Notes: generated by a model from the letters alone, not told the origin. A stretch of DNA of 64,000 nt from Streptomyces wuyuanensis (GCF_900103455.1 NZ_FNHI01000004.1:186001-250000); one strand, 5' to 3'. Positions 35,777 through 45,741 are shown, numbered from the stretch's first letter. Numbers and translations are program-made.

Positions 35777-36664
35777 TTACGTCGGCCGCGCGGTGATGGT
35801 CGGGGGGTGTTCGGGATCCGGGATGCGGTTGCTCCAGCCGCCGGGGACGGAGCGGCCCTGCTGTTCGCGGAAGCGGATCGGAGCGGCGCCGACACGGCGG
35901 GTGAAGAGGCGGGAGAAGTAGGCGGGGTCGTCGTAGCCGACGCGGCGGGCGACGGCCGCGACGGGGAGGTCGGTGGCTGCGAGGAGTTCCTTGGCCCGGC
36001 CGAGCCGGATGCGCAGGAGGTAGTCCTTGGGGCTGCAGCCCGCACCGCGGCGTACGGCGGTGCGCAGCTCGGCGGGGGTCATGCCGTGGCGGGCGGCGTG
36101 CTCGGCGACGGACAGCGGTGTGAAGGCGTCGCGGGCGAGGGCCTGGAGGACGGGGTCGCCGTCGGGGCCGACGCCGGCGCGGGCGCGGCGCAGGGCGACG
36201 AGGAGTTCGTGGACGGCGGCGCCGGTCTCGACTTCGAGGAGGGGGTTGCCGCGGCGGGCGGCGCGGGCTATGCGGCCGACGGCGGCGCGGGCGGGGGCGG
36301 CGTCGGAGAGGGGGACGACGGGCCGGTCGGGTTCGATGTAGCCGAGTTCCGTGTAGGTGGCGGTCGCGGGGCCGGCGAAGTCGACGAAGCTCTCGTCCCA
36401 GCCGGTGGCGGGGTCGGGGGCGTAGTGGTGGGGGACGCCGGGGGTGAGCCAGAGCACGGCGGGTGCGGTGACGGTGAGACGTCTGCCGTCGGTGCCGCGG
36501 TACCAGCCTCCGCCGCCGCTGATCAGTACGGCGACGTGGTGGTCGAGCGTGCGGGGGCCGACGGTGGGGAGGGCGCCGTGCTGGAGTCCGACGCCGAGGC
36601 AGACGAGGCCGAGGCGGTGGTGGACGGGGCTGGGCGTGAAGTAGCGCATCCAGGTGTGGTACAT
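35777..36664 (-). CDS. AraC/XylS-family transcriptional regulator
   Basis: 295 residues from an ATG at 36664; an in-frame ATG at 36724 would add 20 residues. N-terminal cupin ligand-binding domain (DHHVAVLISGGGGWYRG, LTPGVPHHYAPD) and C-terminal double HTH (LSVAEHAARHGMTPAELRTA and LPVAAVARRVGYDDPAYFSRLF), the classic AraC signature. Divergent from the GH35 beta-galactosidase with an 86-bp shared promoter gap, which points to sugar-responsive control of that gene (inference). Confidence 0.9.
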   Translation of the reverse strand: MYHTWMRYFTPSPVHHRLGLVCLGVGLQHGALPTVGPRTLDHHVAVLISGGGGWYRGTDGRRLTVTAPAVLWLTPGVPHHYAPDPATGWDESFVDFAGPATATYTELGYIEPDRPVVPLSDAAPARAAVGRIARAARRGNPLLEVETGAAVHELLVALRRARAGVGPDGDPVLQALARDAFTPLSVAEHAARHGMTPAELRTAVRRGAGCSPKDYLLRIRLGRAKELLAATDLPVAAVARRVGYDDPAYFSRLFTRRVGAAPIRFREQQGRSVPGGWSNRIPDPEHPPTITARPT

Positions 36665-36750
36665 GCCCCCTGGCCTCCCGGTCCGGATCGCTTTTGTGTC
36701 CAAACAGCGCCGATCTTTGTCCATGGACCGCCGTACCGCCAGAGGCGATC

Positions 36751-38697
36751 GTGGCCGGGCGGGGTACGAGTGAGGGCGGCCGCGGTGCCGGTGCGGACGC
36801 CCGGTCTCGGGCCGGGTGGGTGGAAGAGGGCGGGGCGTTGGCTGGGTTCGCGGTCGGTGACGGGGATTTTCTGCTGGACGGGCGGCCGGTGCGGCTGTTG
36901 TCGGGGGCCCTGCACTACTTCCGGGTGCACGAGGGGCAGTGGGGGCACCGGCTGGCGATGCTGCGGGCGATGGGGCTCAACTGCGTGGAGACGTACGTCC
37001 CGTGGAATCTGCACGAGCGGGCTCCGGGCGCGTTCGCCGACGTCGATGTCGTGGGCCGGTTCCTGGACGCGGTCGCGGCGGCCGGGATGTGGGCGATCGT
37101 GCGGCCGGGCCCGTACATCTGCGCCGAGTGGGAGAACGGGGGCCTGCCGCATTGGGTGACGGGTCCGCTGGGGAGGCGGGTGCGGACGGACGACGCGGAG
37201 TTCATGGGGCAGGTGGAGCGCTGGTTCCGGCGGCTGCTTGCGCAGGTCGTGGCGCGCCAGATCGACCGGGGCGGCCCGGTGGTCCTGGTGCAGGCGGAGA
37301 ACGAGTACGGGAGTTACGGCTCGGACCGGGCGTATCTGCGGCGGGTGGTGGATCTGCTGCACGCCTGCGGGGTGACGGTGCCGCTGTTCACGTCGGACGG
37401 GCCGGAGGACCACATGCTCACGGGGGGCTCGGTGCCGGGGGTGCTCGCGACGGCCAACTTCGGGTCGGACGCGCGGGAGGCCTTCGCGGTGCTGCGGCGT
37501 CATCGGCCGTCGGGTCCGCTGATGTGCATGGAGTTCTGGTGCGGCTGGTTCGAGCACTGGGGTGCGGAGCGTGCGGTGCGGGAGCCCGGGGACGCGGCGG
37601 ACGCGCTGCGGGAGGTCCTGGAGTGCGGGGCGTCGGTCAACATCTACATGGCGCACGGGGGTTCGAACTTCGGGGGCTGGGCGGGCGCGAACCGCTCGGG
37701 CGAGCTGCACGACGGGGCGCTGCGCGGGACGGTGACGTCGTACGACTACGACGCGCCGGTGGACGAGGCAGGGCTGCCGACGGAGAAGTTCAGGCGCTTC
37801 CGCGAAGTGCTGGCGCGGTACGCGGAGGGTCCGCTGCCTGAGGTGCCGGCGCCGCCGGTGCGGATCGGGGGCTCGGTGACCGCGGTGGTGGACGGGTGGG
37901 TTCCGCTGGCGGAGGTGCTGGAGGTCCTCGGGGACGAGGAGGTCACCGCGCCGGTTCCGCCGACGTTCGAGGAACTGGGCGTGGACCGGGGTCTGGTGCG
38001 GTACCGGGTGGACGTGCCGGGGCCGCGGCGGCCGTACCCGCTGTCGGTGAGCGGGCTTCGGGATGTTGCGGTGGTGACGGTGGACGGGGTCCGGGCGGGG
38101 GTGCTCGCGGCGGAGGAGGCGGTGCTGACGGAGCCGGTCGCAGGACCCGCCGCGGTGGAGCTGTGGGTGGAGTCGCTGGGCCGGGTCAACTACGGGCCGC
38201 GGCTGGCGGAGCCGAAGGGCATCACCGGTGGGGTGCGGCACGAGCGGCAGTATCTGCACGGGTTCCGGGCGCGGGGGCTGCGGCTGGACGCGGTCGGCGA
38301 GGGCGGCGGGAAGGTCGCGTTCCGCGCTGTGGAGCCTCGGACGGCGGACGCACCGGCGGAGGGCGGGGGCGAGGACGGGGCGGGCTCCGGAGCTGCGCGG
38401 GGCGAAGTCACCGGTGCGGTGGGGTCCCTGGGCGGGCCGGGCCTCGGGAGTGCCGGCCGTGGTGTGCCCGGGCTGTACCGGGCCGTCGCGGAGATCGCCG
38501 CTCCGGGGGACGCGGCGCTGGAACTGCCGGGCTGGACACGGGGATTCGTGTGGGTGAACGGTTTCTGCCTGGGCCGGTACTGGTCGGCGGGGCCGCAGGA
38601 GTCGCTGTTCGTCCCGGGTCCGGTGCTGCGCGCGGGAACCAACGAGGTGTGGGTGCTGGAGCTGGAACGCGGCGGGGAGGACCTACGCCTGGGGTGA
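36751..38697 (+). CDS. beta-galactosidase, glycoside hydrolase family 35
   Basis: About 648 residues. The start is uncertain: GTG at 36751 (AGAGG upstream) is given, but GTG at 36820 would give the compact N terminus usual in the family. GH35 features: DGRPVRLLSGALHYFRVH, GLNCVETYVPWNLHE, IVRPGPYICAEWENGG, proton donor in QAENEYGSYG and nucleophile in MEFWCGWFEHWG, then jelly-roll domains with RYWSAGPQESLFVPG. No signal peptide, so probably an intracellular enzyme cleaving terminal beta-galactosides. Likely regulated by the divergent AraC protein. Confidence 0.9.
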   Translation: MAGRGTSEGGRGAGADARSRAGWVEEGGALAGFAVGDGDFLLDGRPVRLLSGALHYFRVHEGQWGHRLAMLRAMGLNCVETYVPWNLHERAPGAFADVDVVGRFLDAVAAAGMWAIVRPGPYICAEWENGGLPHWVTGPLGRRVRTDDAEFMGQVERWFRRLLAQVVARQIDRGGPVVLVQAENEYGSYGSDRAYLRRVVDLLHACGVTVPLFTSDGPEDHMLTGGSVPGVLATANFGSDAREAFAVLRRHRPSGPLMCMEFWCGWFEHWGAERAVREPGDAADALREVLECGASVNIYMAHGGSNFGGWAGANRSGELHDGALRGTVTSYDYDAPVDEAGLPTEKFRRFREVLARYAEGPLPEVPAPPVRIGGSVTAVVDGWVPLAEVLEVLGDEEVTAPVPPTFEELGVDRGLVRYRVDVPGPRRPYPLSVSGLRDVAVVTVDGVRAGVLAAEEAVLTEPVAGPAAVELWVESLGRVNYGPRLAEPKGITGGVRHERQYLHGFRARGLRLDAVGEGGGKVAFRAVEPRTADAPAEGGGEDGAGSGAARGEVTGAVGSLGGPGLGSAGRGVPGLYRAVAEIAAPGDAALELPGWTRGFVWVNGFCLGRYWSAGPQESLFVPGPVLRAGTNEVWVLELERGGEDLRLG

Positions 38698-38763
38698 CGG
38701 CCTCCCCACCGCGCTCAGGGTTTCAGTGCGCGGCCGGCGCGGCGCGAGGGGCGCGCGGCGGGG

Positions 38764-39624
<861 letters not shown>

Positions 39625-39800
39625 TTATGGGGAGCGTCACATCAGCCCCACAAGGAGCACATTTCGGCCAGACATGACCCCTCGACAGCACCGCGGGCAA
39701 CCGTCGAGGTGCCGTCGCGCGCCGTAGAGTTGGGAGGGTCCGGCCGTCCTCCCGGCCGGTGGTGAACCGGCCGCGGACAGCACCCACAGGGGGTTCGGGC

Positions 39801-40700
39801 GTGGCGAACGGCAGCGAGGTCGTGCACGGCTTCCCGCACCTCGACACGGTGCGGGCGGCGATCACGGCGCTGCACAAGCGGCTCTCGTACGACGGTGTGC
39901 GCGCCTACGACAGCAGCGTCGCCCCGGCCGACGTCGCCTTCGCCGACGGCGACGACCTCCATCTCGGGGCGCAGCGCGTTGCCCGCGCGCTGGTCCGTCA
40001 GCTGCGGCTGCCGGAGGCCCGGATGATCGTGAGCTTCCGGGAGATGCACCACGCCGCGAGCGTGGAACTCACGGCGGGCCCCGAGTACTTCATCGAGCTC
40101 AACGACCGGTTCCGCCGCCATCGCCGCGACATCGGGGCCGCCCTCGCGCACGAGATCACGCACGTGCTGCTGCACCGGCTCGGGCTGGAGTTCCAAGGGA
40201 CCCGGGACAACGAGATCCTCACGGACACGGTGACGACCTATCTCGGCGCGGGCTGGCTGCTGCTCGACGCCTACCGCGAGGACGAGGTTTCCAGCCAGAA
40301 ACTGGGCTATCTGACCCCCGAGGAATTCGGTTACGTGCTGGCCAAACGCGCACTGGTCTTCGACGAGGACCCGTCGGTCTGGTTCACCAGCCCGCAGGGC
40401 TACACCGCTTACACCAAGGGTCGGGAGCAGGCGCTGCGCGACGGCCGGCAGCCCCCTCTCTCGGCGGCCGGGTGGAACGGGCGGCGCCGCTACGCCAAGG
40501 ACCGGCGGCACGCCGTGGAGAATCCGGGCCCGGGCCGGCCCGGACACGGCTCGCCGTACGCCTTCGAGCACGCGCCGGGCGGCGGGCTGCGGGTGTCGTT
40601 CCCCTGCCCCACGTGCCACCAGCGGATCCGGGTGCCGGTACGGGGCCGGGTGCGGGCGCGGTGCGGGCTGTGCCGGACGGTTCTCGAATGCGACACCTGA
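39801..40700 (+). CDS. putative zinc metallopeptidase-like protein with C-terminal zinc ribbon
   Basis: 299 residues from a GTG at 39801 behind AGGGGG. ALAHEITHVLLHRLG supplies an HExxH zinc-binding motif near residue 120. The preceding strand (SVELTAGPEYFIELND) and following TDTVTTYLGAGWLLLDAY fit a small gluzincin-type fold. The C terminus has CPTCHQRIRVPVRG and CGLCRTVLEC, two Cys pairs forming a zinc ribbon like that of thioredoxin-reductase or IBR-type ribbons. No signal peptide or membrane segment. I do not know a named family; peptidase activity is inferred from HEITH only. Confidence 0.75.
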   Translation: MANGSEVVHGFPHLDTVRAAITALHKRLSYDGVRAYDSSVAPADVAFADGDDLHLGAQRVARALVRQLRLPEARMIVSFREMHHAASVELTAGPEYFIELNDRFRRHRRDIGAALAHEITHVLLHRLGLEFQGTRDNEILTDTVTTYLGAGWLLLDAYREDEVSSQKLGYLTPEEFGYVLAKRALVFDEDPSVWFTSPQGYTAYTKGREQALRDGRQPPLSAAGWNGRRRYAKDRRHAVENPGPGRPGHGSPYAFEHAPGGGLRVSFPCPTCHQRIRVPVRGRVRARCGLCRTVLECDT

Positions 40701-40723
40701 GGGAGCTTCCGTAGGGTTTTGGT

Positions 40724-42259
40724 ATGAGCACCGAGGAGACCGAGGACACCGGCAGACCGGTCCTGGATCCGGCCGAAGAGCTCTTCGAGGGGCTGTACGG
40801 CGGCGATGACGACGCGGTGGTGCGGGCGCTGCGGGCCGGGGTGCCGCCCGAGGCCGCCGACCAGGACAGGCAGACGGCGCTGTACGTGGCCACGGCCCAG
40901 GACCGGCCGGTCATGGTGCGCCTGCTGCTGGCCGCGGGCGCGGACCCGGACCGGGCGAGCGGTGCCGACGGGGCGGAGCTGCCGCTGTGCGGGGCCGCCG
41001 TGTGGGGCCGCACGGAGGTGATGCGGGCGCTGCTGGCGGCGGGAGCCCGTCCCGATCTCGAGGAGGACGCCGGCGTCCGCGCCCTGACCTGGGCCTGCCG
41101 CCAGGGCCGTGCGGAGGCCGTGGAACTGCTGCTGGCGAACGGGGCGGATCCGGACCGGCCGGGTCCGGGCGAGGAGCCCCCGCTGGTCACGGCCGCCCGG
41201 CGCGGCTCGCCGTCGAGCGTCCGGGCTCTGCTGCGGCACGGCGCGGCGGCGAAGGAGGACGCGCTCACGGAGGCGCGTCGCTGGCTCGGCGTCGACGTGG
41301 AGGAGGACTTGCGCGGCACCCTGGCCGAGCGGCACCGCGAGGAGCACGGGAGCGACTGCGCGGCGTACGTGGAGATCGTGTCGCGGCGTGTGGAGGAGGA
41401 CGGCGGGGTCACCGTGGTCGTCGAGCTGCACCACGACGGCGGCGGGATCACCGGCGCCGAGCAGCAGACCGGGCACGCGGCCGTGGCGACGCTCCTCGAG
41501 GAGGACCTGGGACTGCGCACCCCCGCCGACACCCTGGCCGAGCGCGCCCTGCGCCGCGGGGACCCGGACCAGGAGGACTGGACCGAGGCCGTGGAGGTCC
41601 TCCGGCGCCGCGGCGACGAGGACACCTTCCGTGCGGCGGCCGCGTGGTGCGGGACGGAGGACCCGCTGCGGCAGATGTTCGCGGCCGATGTGCTGGCGGG
41701 CCTCTCGAACGGCGGGATGCCGGCCAGGGCGGTGCCGCTGCTGCGCGAGCTGTCGCGGGAGGCCCGCGATCCCGAGGTGATCCGGGCGGCGGTGGCTGCG
41801 CTCGGACAGCAGGCCGACCCGGCCGGGGTGACGGAGATCCTCCGGCACGCCGGGCACCCGGATCCCGAGGTGCGCTTCGGCGTGGCCGTGGCGCTGCACG
41901 GGCTGCTGCCGGCGGGCCGCGCGGACGGTGTGGAGGCGGTCATCGCGCTCACCCGGGACCCGGACGACGGGGTCAGGGACTGGGCGACGACGGTCCTGGC
42001 CGATGTGGAGGAGGACACCTCCGCGATCCGGGACGCCCTCGCCGACCGCCTCGACGACGCCGTTCCCGACATCGAGGCGGAGGCCGCCCGCGGACTGGCG
42101 ATGCGTCAGGACGCGCGGGCCGTCGAGGCGTTGGCCCGCATCCTGGAGAACGAGGACCCGGATGGGTACGCCTACTCCACGGCGGAGCAGGCCGTGGAGT
42201 ACGTGGCGGACGAGCGGGTGCGCCGGCGCCTGGAGGCGACGGTACCGAGATCGCGGTGA
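40724..42259 (+). CDS. ankyrin-repeat and HEAT-repeat protein
   Basis: 511 residues. N-terminal ankyrin repeats (TALYVATAQDRPVMVRLLLAAGADPD, LPLCGAAVWGRTEVMRALLAAGARPD style units, about residues 45-175; patterns described, not complete). A linker of roughly 100 residues follows, then HEAT/PBS-lyase-like repeats to the end (about 300-500: DPEVIRAAVAALGQQADP, DPEVRFGVAVALHGL). No enzymatic motif; a protein-interaction scaffold. It is 23 bp downstream of the HEITH protein, so an operon is likely, followed by a strong terminator. Confidence 0.85.
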   Translation: MSTEETEDTGRPVLDPAEELFEGLYGGDDDAVVRALRAGVPPEAADQDRQTALYVATAQDRPVMVRLLLAAGADPDRASGADGAELPLCGAAVWGRTEVMRALLAAGARPDLEEDAGVRALTWACRQGRAEAVELLLANGADPDRPGPGEEPPLVTAARRGSPSSVRALLRHGAAAKEDALTEARRWLGVDVEEDLRGTLAERHREEHGSDCAAYVEIVSRRVEEDGGVTVVVELHHDGGGITGAEQQTGHAAVATLLEEDLGLRTPADTLAERALRRGDPDQEDWTEAVEVLRRRGDEDTFRAAAAWCGTEDPLRQMFAADVLAGLSNGGMPARAVPLLRELSREARDPEVIRAAVAALGQQADPAGVTEILRHAGHPDPEVRFGVAVALHGLLPAGRADGVEAVIALTRDPDDGVRDWATTVLADVEEDTSAIRDALADRLDDAVPDIEAEAARGLAMRQDARAVEALARILENEDPDGYAYSTAEQAVEYVADERVRRRLEATVPRSR

Positions 42260-42306
42260 CGGGCGCCCGAGCGGGCCACGCGCCGGCTGCCCGCACGGCC
42301 CGCGCA

Positions 42307-42351
42307 CGACCGTGCCGCCGGGCGGAAGGGGAAGGCCCGGCGGCACGGTCG
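42307..42351. terminator. bidirectional terminator between the ankyrin/HEAT and RNase genes
   Basis: Perfect 17-bp stem (42307-42323 with 42335-42351) and an 11-nt loop, between the convergent stops at 42259 and 42389. Confidence 0.85.
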
Positions 42352-42388
42352 CACGAGGAACGGGTCCTCGTGTGTGGGGGGTGGCGGC

Positions 42389-42781
42389 TCAGCAGCCGTG
42401 GTCGACGAGGTCGAAGGACTCGTAGTGGTCGGCGGTGTAGTAGTCCTCCCGGTCGGTGTCGCCGGTGACGATGCGCCGGGCGCCGCGGTCGGGGGAGCCC
42501 GGCGTCTCGACGGTGTACTCGTGGTAGTAGCCGCTCGGGTGGGACGGGAGGAGACCCTCCCTGTTCCGGAACACCGTCCCGTCCTGCGGGTACGGGAACG
42601 GGCCGCCGCTGTCGACGAGTTCGAGCGTGTCGTGCGCCTGGGAGGGCAGGGCGGAGTAGCAGATGTCGCCGACGGCGGCGGGCGCGGCGCTCGCCGGCGC
42701 CGCTGCCGTTCCGCCGGCGAACAGGGCGGCGATGAGGGCGGCAGCGCCGCCGAGCGTCGTGATCCGCGGGGGGATTCGCAT
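42389..42781 (-). CDS. secreted guanyl-specific ribonuclease, RNase Sa family
   Basis: 130 residues from an ATG at 42781 (weak ribosome site). Signal peptide to about PASAAPA. The mature domain follows RNase Sa closely: ICYSALPSQAHDTLELV, GGPFPYPQDGTVFRNRE, catalytic Glu in YYHEYTV, Arg in RRIVTGD, catalytic His in TADHYESF, and a disulfide between the Cys in ICYS and the C-terminal Cys. Cleaves RNA after guanosine outside the cell. No barstar-like inhibitor is needed for an exported enzyme and none is adjacent. Confidence 0.92.
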   Translation of the reverse strand: MRIPPRITTLGGAAALIAALFAGGTAAAPASAAPAAVGDICYSALPSQAHDTLELVDSGGPFPYPQDGTVFRNREGLLPSHPSGYYHEYTVETPGSPDRGARRIVTGDTDREDYYTADHYESFDLVDHGC

Positions 42782-43165
42782 GTCCCATGATGACGCGCGT
42801 AGAAATTGACATGTCAACGTCAACTCCCGGGTGTTCCCGGGTTGTTCACCTCCCTCACCGGATGGTCACGTCCCGGCATGGGGAACCGCCGCGCCGGCGT
42901 CACGGGCCACGGCGTCCGCGGGCGGCGGACCCCGTCGTGCGCGGTCGGACCGGAGACGCCCGCCTCCGCCGCCGCACGAGCCGCGGGACGGCCGGGACGC
43001 GTTCGACGAGAACCCGCCTGCCGTGGTCGGTCCGCCTGGCACTGCGGTCGGCGCTGTCCGGGACTGCGCCGCAGGGAGGTCTTCGTGCGGCACGTCCCGG
43101 ACAGCTCCACCGCACCGGAGGTCTTCGCCGTGATCAAGCCCGGCCGGTTGTCGCCGACGCCGTGA
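42782..43165. other. 384-bp intergenic region upstream of the RNase gene
   Basis: No credible gene. Contains a perfect 12-bp palindrome TTGACATGTCAA (42806-42817) with TTGACG beside it, read toward the RNase gene 24 bp before its ATG, and the sequence TCTACGCGCGT next to it. A lone GTTCACC (42844-42850), a PHO-box half-site, lies further out. The remainder is featureless GC-rich sequence up to the SDR stop. Confidence 0.55.
42806..42817 (-). promoter_or_regulatory. 12-bp perfect palindrome in the RNase promoter
   Basis: TTGACATGTCAA. It overlaps a possible -35 (TTGACA/TTGACG) for the RNase gene, so it could be an operator over the promoter. Confidence 0.45.
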
Positions 43166-44098
43166 TCAAGTCTCCTGGCGCGCCCCGTACACCGGATGCG
43201 GCGGCACCCCTTCCGCCAGGAGCTTCAGGGCCGTGTCCCCCGCCTCCGCGGGGGTCCACCGGGTGCCGCGGTCGGCCGTGGGGCCCCGCCGCCAGCCCTC
43301 CATGACCGTGATGCGGCCCGCCTCCGCCTCGAAGACCCGGCCGGTCACGCCCGCCGATGCCGCCGAACCGAGCCACACCACCAGCGGCGACACGTTCTCC
43401 GGCGCCATCGCGTCGAAGGCTCCCGGATCCTTCGGCGCCGCCATCGTCCCGGCGAAGGTCCGCTCCGTCATGCGCGTCCGCGCGGCCGGGGCGACGGCGT
43501 TGACCTGGACACCGTAACGGGACAGTTCGGCCGCCGCGACGAGGGTCAGGCCCACGATGCCGGCCTTGGCCGCGCTGTAGCTGCCCTGGCCGACCGAGCC
43601 CAGCAGGCCGGCGCCACTGGAGGTGTTGACGACGCGTGCCACCGGCTCTCGCCCCGCCCGGGTTTCGGCCCGCCAGTGGGCCGCCGCGTGCTTCAGGGGC
43701 AGGAAGTGGCCTGTGAGATGGACCCGCACCACCGCGTCCCAGTCGTCCTCGTCGAGGTTGACCAGCATCCGGTCGCGCAGGAACCCCGCGTTGTTGACGA
43801 GCGTGTCGAGCCGCCCGAAGGAGCCGAGCGCGGTCGCCACCAGCGAGGCTGCGCCCTCGGCCGAGGCCACGTCGCCCGAGTGGGCCACCGCCTCGCCGCC
43901 GCGTGCGCGGATCTCCTCGACGACGCGGCCGGCCGGGCTGTCGCCGCCGGGCCTGCCGTCCGGCCCGACACCCAGGTCGTTGACGACGACCCGCGCGCCC
44001 TCCGCCGCGAACGCCAGCGCGTGAGCGCGCCCCAGCCCCCGTCCCGCACCCGTCACGGCCACGACCCGGTCGCGGCAGATCCCGGCAGCTGCGTCCAT
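43166..44098 (-). CDS. short-chain dehydrogenase/reductase, Rv3548c-like
   Basis: 310 residues. SDR fold: VAVTGAGRGLGRAHALAFA (NAD(P)-binding), VVVNDLG, DTLVNNAG, catalytic Ser in VVNTSSGAG, YSAAKAG (Tyr/Lys), and a C-terminal extension (AEAGDTALKLLAEGVPPHP) like hydroxyacyl-CoA dehydrogenases of the multifunctional type. The position, one base behind another SDR and divergent from echA20-ipdABC, matches Rv3548c in the M. tuberculosis KstR2 regulon. Likely oxidises a hydroxyacyl-CoA during ring degradation; the exact step is not assigned. Confidence 0.85.
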   Translation of the reverse strand: MDAAAGICRDRVVAVTGAGRGLGRAHALAFAAEGARVVVNDLGVGPDGRPGGDSPAGRVVEEIRARGGEAVAHSGDVASAEGAASLVATALGSFGRLDTLVNNAGFLRDRMLVNLDEDDWDAVVRVHLTGHFLPLKHAAAHWRAETRAGREPVARVVNTSSGAGLLGSVGQGSYSAAKAGIVGLTLVAAAELSRYGVQVNAVAPAARTRMTERTFAGTMAAPKDPGAFDAMAPENVSPLVVWLGSAASAGVTGRVFEAEAGRITVMEGWRRGPTADRGTRWTPAEAGDTALKLLAEGVPPHPVYGARQET

Positions 44099-44099
44099 C

Positions 44100-44927
44100 T
44101 CAGCCCTCCTTGTCGTCGGTCGTCCTCGTGGTTGCGCCGGCCGGCGCACCGGCGGAGCCGCCCGCCGCGGCCCCGTTGACCGTCGCGGCCCCGAGGAACG
44201 CGGGGCGCTCCCCTCCCCCGTGGACCAGCAGCGACGCCCCGCTGATGTATGCGGCCCGGCCGGACGCGAGGAACACCGCCGCGTCGCCGATCTCGTCCGG
44301 TTCGGCCAGCCGGCCCAGGGGTACGGTGCGGCCCACCGCCGCGATCCCCTGCTCGTCGCCGTAGTGGAGATGGGACAGCTCCGTGCGGACCATGCCGGGC
44401 ACGATCGTGTTCACCCGCACCTCCGGCGCCCACTCGACCGCCATGGAGCGGGCGAGGCTCTCCAGACCCGCCTTGGCCGCCCCGTAGACGGCGGTTCCCG
44501 GCGACGGCCGGGACGCGCTCACGCTGCCGACCATCACGACGCACCCGCGCGCGGCGCGCAGCAGGCCGTGGGCGGCGAGCGATGCCGTCAGCGGTGCCAC
44601 CAGATTCAGCTCCAGCACCCGTGCGTGCCGGGCCGGGCCGCCGTCCCGCAGCAGCCGGTAGGGCGCCCCGCCCGCGTTGTTGACCAGGACGTCGAGCCGG
44701 CCGTGGCGGCGTGCGACCCCGGCGAAGAAGTCCTTGACGGCCGCCGGGGCGCGCAGGTCGACGGGCACGTACCGGGCGGCGCGCCCGTCCGAGACGACGG
44801 GCGAGTCCGGTGGCCTGCGGGCGCAGACGACCACCTCCGCCCCGGCCGCCAGGAACGCCCGGGCGATGCCCGCGCCGACACCGCGCGTCCCGCCGGTGAC
44901 GACGGCGACCCTCCCGTCCAGTTCCAT
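44100..44927 (-). CDS. short-chain dehydrogenase/reductase, Rv3549c-like
   Basis: 275 residues. SDR signatures: VAVVTGGTRGVGAGIARAFL, DVLVNNAGG, VVMVGSVSASR (Ser), YGAAKAGLESLARSM (Tyr/Lys), and YISGASLLVHGGGER near the end. The start ATG at 44927 follows GAAAGGTAGC, a ribosome leader shared as an inverted copy with echA20. First gene of a two-gene minus-strand operon facing echA20 across a KstR2-like operator. Homologous in place to Rv3549c. Confidence 0.87.
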   Translation of the reverse strand: MELDGRVAVVTGGTRGVGAGIARAFLAAGAEVVVCARRPPDSPVVSDGRAARYVPVDLRAPAAVKDFFAGVARRHGRLDVLVNNAGGAPYRLLRDGGPARHARVLELNLVAPLTASLAAHGLLRAARGCVVMVGSVSASRPSPGTAVYGAAKAGLESLARSMAVEWAPEVRVNTIVPGMVRTELSHLHYGDEQGIAAVGRTVPLGRLAEPDEIGDAAVFLASGRAAYISGASLLVHGGGERPAFLGAATVNGAAAGGSAGAPAGATTRTTDDKEG

Positions 44928-44955
44928 CGGCTGCTACCTTTCTGACGAGCAGTCA

Positions 44956-44972
44956 CCTAACAAACGTTTGGT
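44956..44972. promoter_or_regulatory. KstR2-like operator in the SDR/echA20 divergent promoter
   Basis: CCTAACAAACGTTTGGT, with the perfect core CAAACGTTTG at 44961-44970. Its centre agrees with the mycobacterial KstR2 box AnCAAGnnCTTGnT except for one symmetrical substitution. A nearly identical site occurs at 53531-53550. Confidence 0.75.
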
Positions 44973-44993
44973 GGAAAGGTAGCTGATCCGCTG

Positions 44994-45737
44994 ATGGGTG
45001 TCTCCACCGCGTGCCCGGAGAAGGGCGTTTGCGTCGTGACGGTCGACTTCCCGCCCGTCAACGCCCTTCCCGTCCAGGGCTGGTACGAGCTCGCCGACGC
45101 CGTCCGCCGCGCCGGCCGGGACCGGGAGATCCGCTGCGTCGTCCTGGCCGCCGGGGGCCGTGGCTTCAACGCCGGCGTCGACATCAAGGAGTTGCAGCGC
45201 GATCCCGGGCACGACGCCCTGATCGGCGCCAACCGGGGCTGTCACGAGGCCTTCGGCGCCGTCTACGAGTGCGAGGTCCCCGTCGTCGCCGCCGTGCACG
45301 GCTTCTGCCTGGGCGGCGGGATCGGGCTCGTCGGGAACGCGGACGCCGTCGTGGCCTCCGACGACGCCGTCTTCGGGCTGCCGGAGCTGGACCGTGGGGC
45401 GCTCGGGGCCGCCACGCACCTCGCCCGTCTCGTCCCCCAGCATCTGATGCGCACCCTGTACTACACCTCCCGGACGGTGACGGCCGCCGAACTGCACGCC
45501 CACGGCTCGGTCTGGAGGGTCGTCCCGCGCGACGCGCTCCGGACCGCCGCGCTGGAGCTGGCGCGCGAGATCGCCGCCAAGGACGGCGGCCTCATCCGGA
45601 TGGCCAAGGCGGCCATCAACGGCATCGACCCCGTGGACGTCCACCGCAGCTACCGGTACGAGCAGGGCTTCACCTTCGAGGCGAACCTCGGCGGCATCGC
45701 CGGCCGCGTCCGGGACACCTTCGGCAAGGAGGCGTGA
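44994..45737 (+). CDS. echA20: enoyl-CoA hydratase-family ring hydrolase EchA20
   Basis: 247 residues. Crotonase fold with EchA20-type sequence: VTVDFPPVNALP, GRGFNAGVDIKELQR (oxyanion Gly and the GVDIKE catalytic loop), NRGCHEAFGAVYEC, VHGFCLGGGIGLVGNAD, GLPELDRGALGAATHLARLVPQHL and the end YRYEQGFTFEANLGG. In mycobacteria EchA20 opens the last but one ring of the HIP-derived CoA thioester before IpdAB acts. Starts at ATG 44994 behind GAAAGGTAGC; five bases separate it from ipdA. First gene of echA20-ipdA-ipdB-ipdC. Confidence 0.9.
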   Translation: MGVSTACPEKGVCVVTVDFPPVNALPVQGWYELADAVRRAGRDREIRCVVLAAGGRGFNAGVDIKELQRDPGHDALIGANRGCHEAFGAVYECEVPVVAAVHGFCLGGGIGLVGNADAVVASDDAVFGLPELDRGALGAATHLARLVPQHLMRTLYYTSRTVTAAELHAHGSVWRVVPRDALRTAALELAREIAAKDGGLIRMAKAAINGIDPVDVHRSYRYEQGFTFEANLGGIAGRVRDTFGKEA

Positions 45738-45741
45738 ATCC

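Noticed and set aside
42840..42870. PHO box upstream of the RNase gene
   Set aside because: One GTTCACC is present but the second repeat 11 nt on is degenerate (only TCACC matches).
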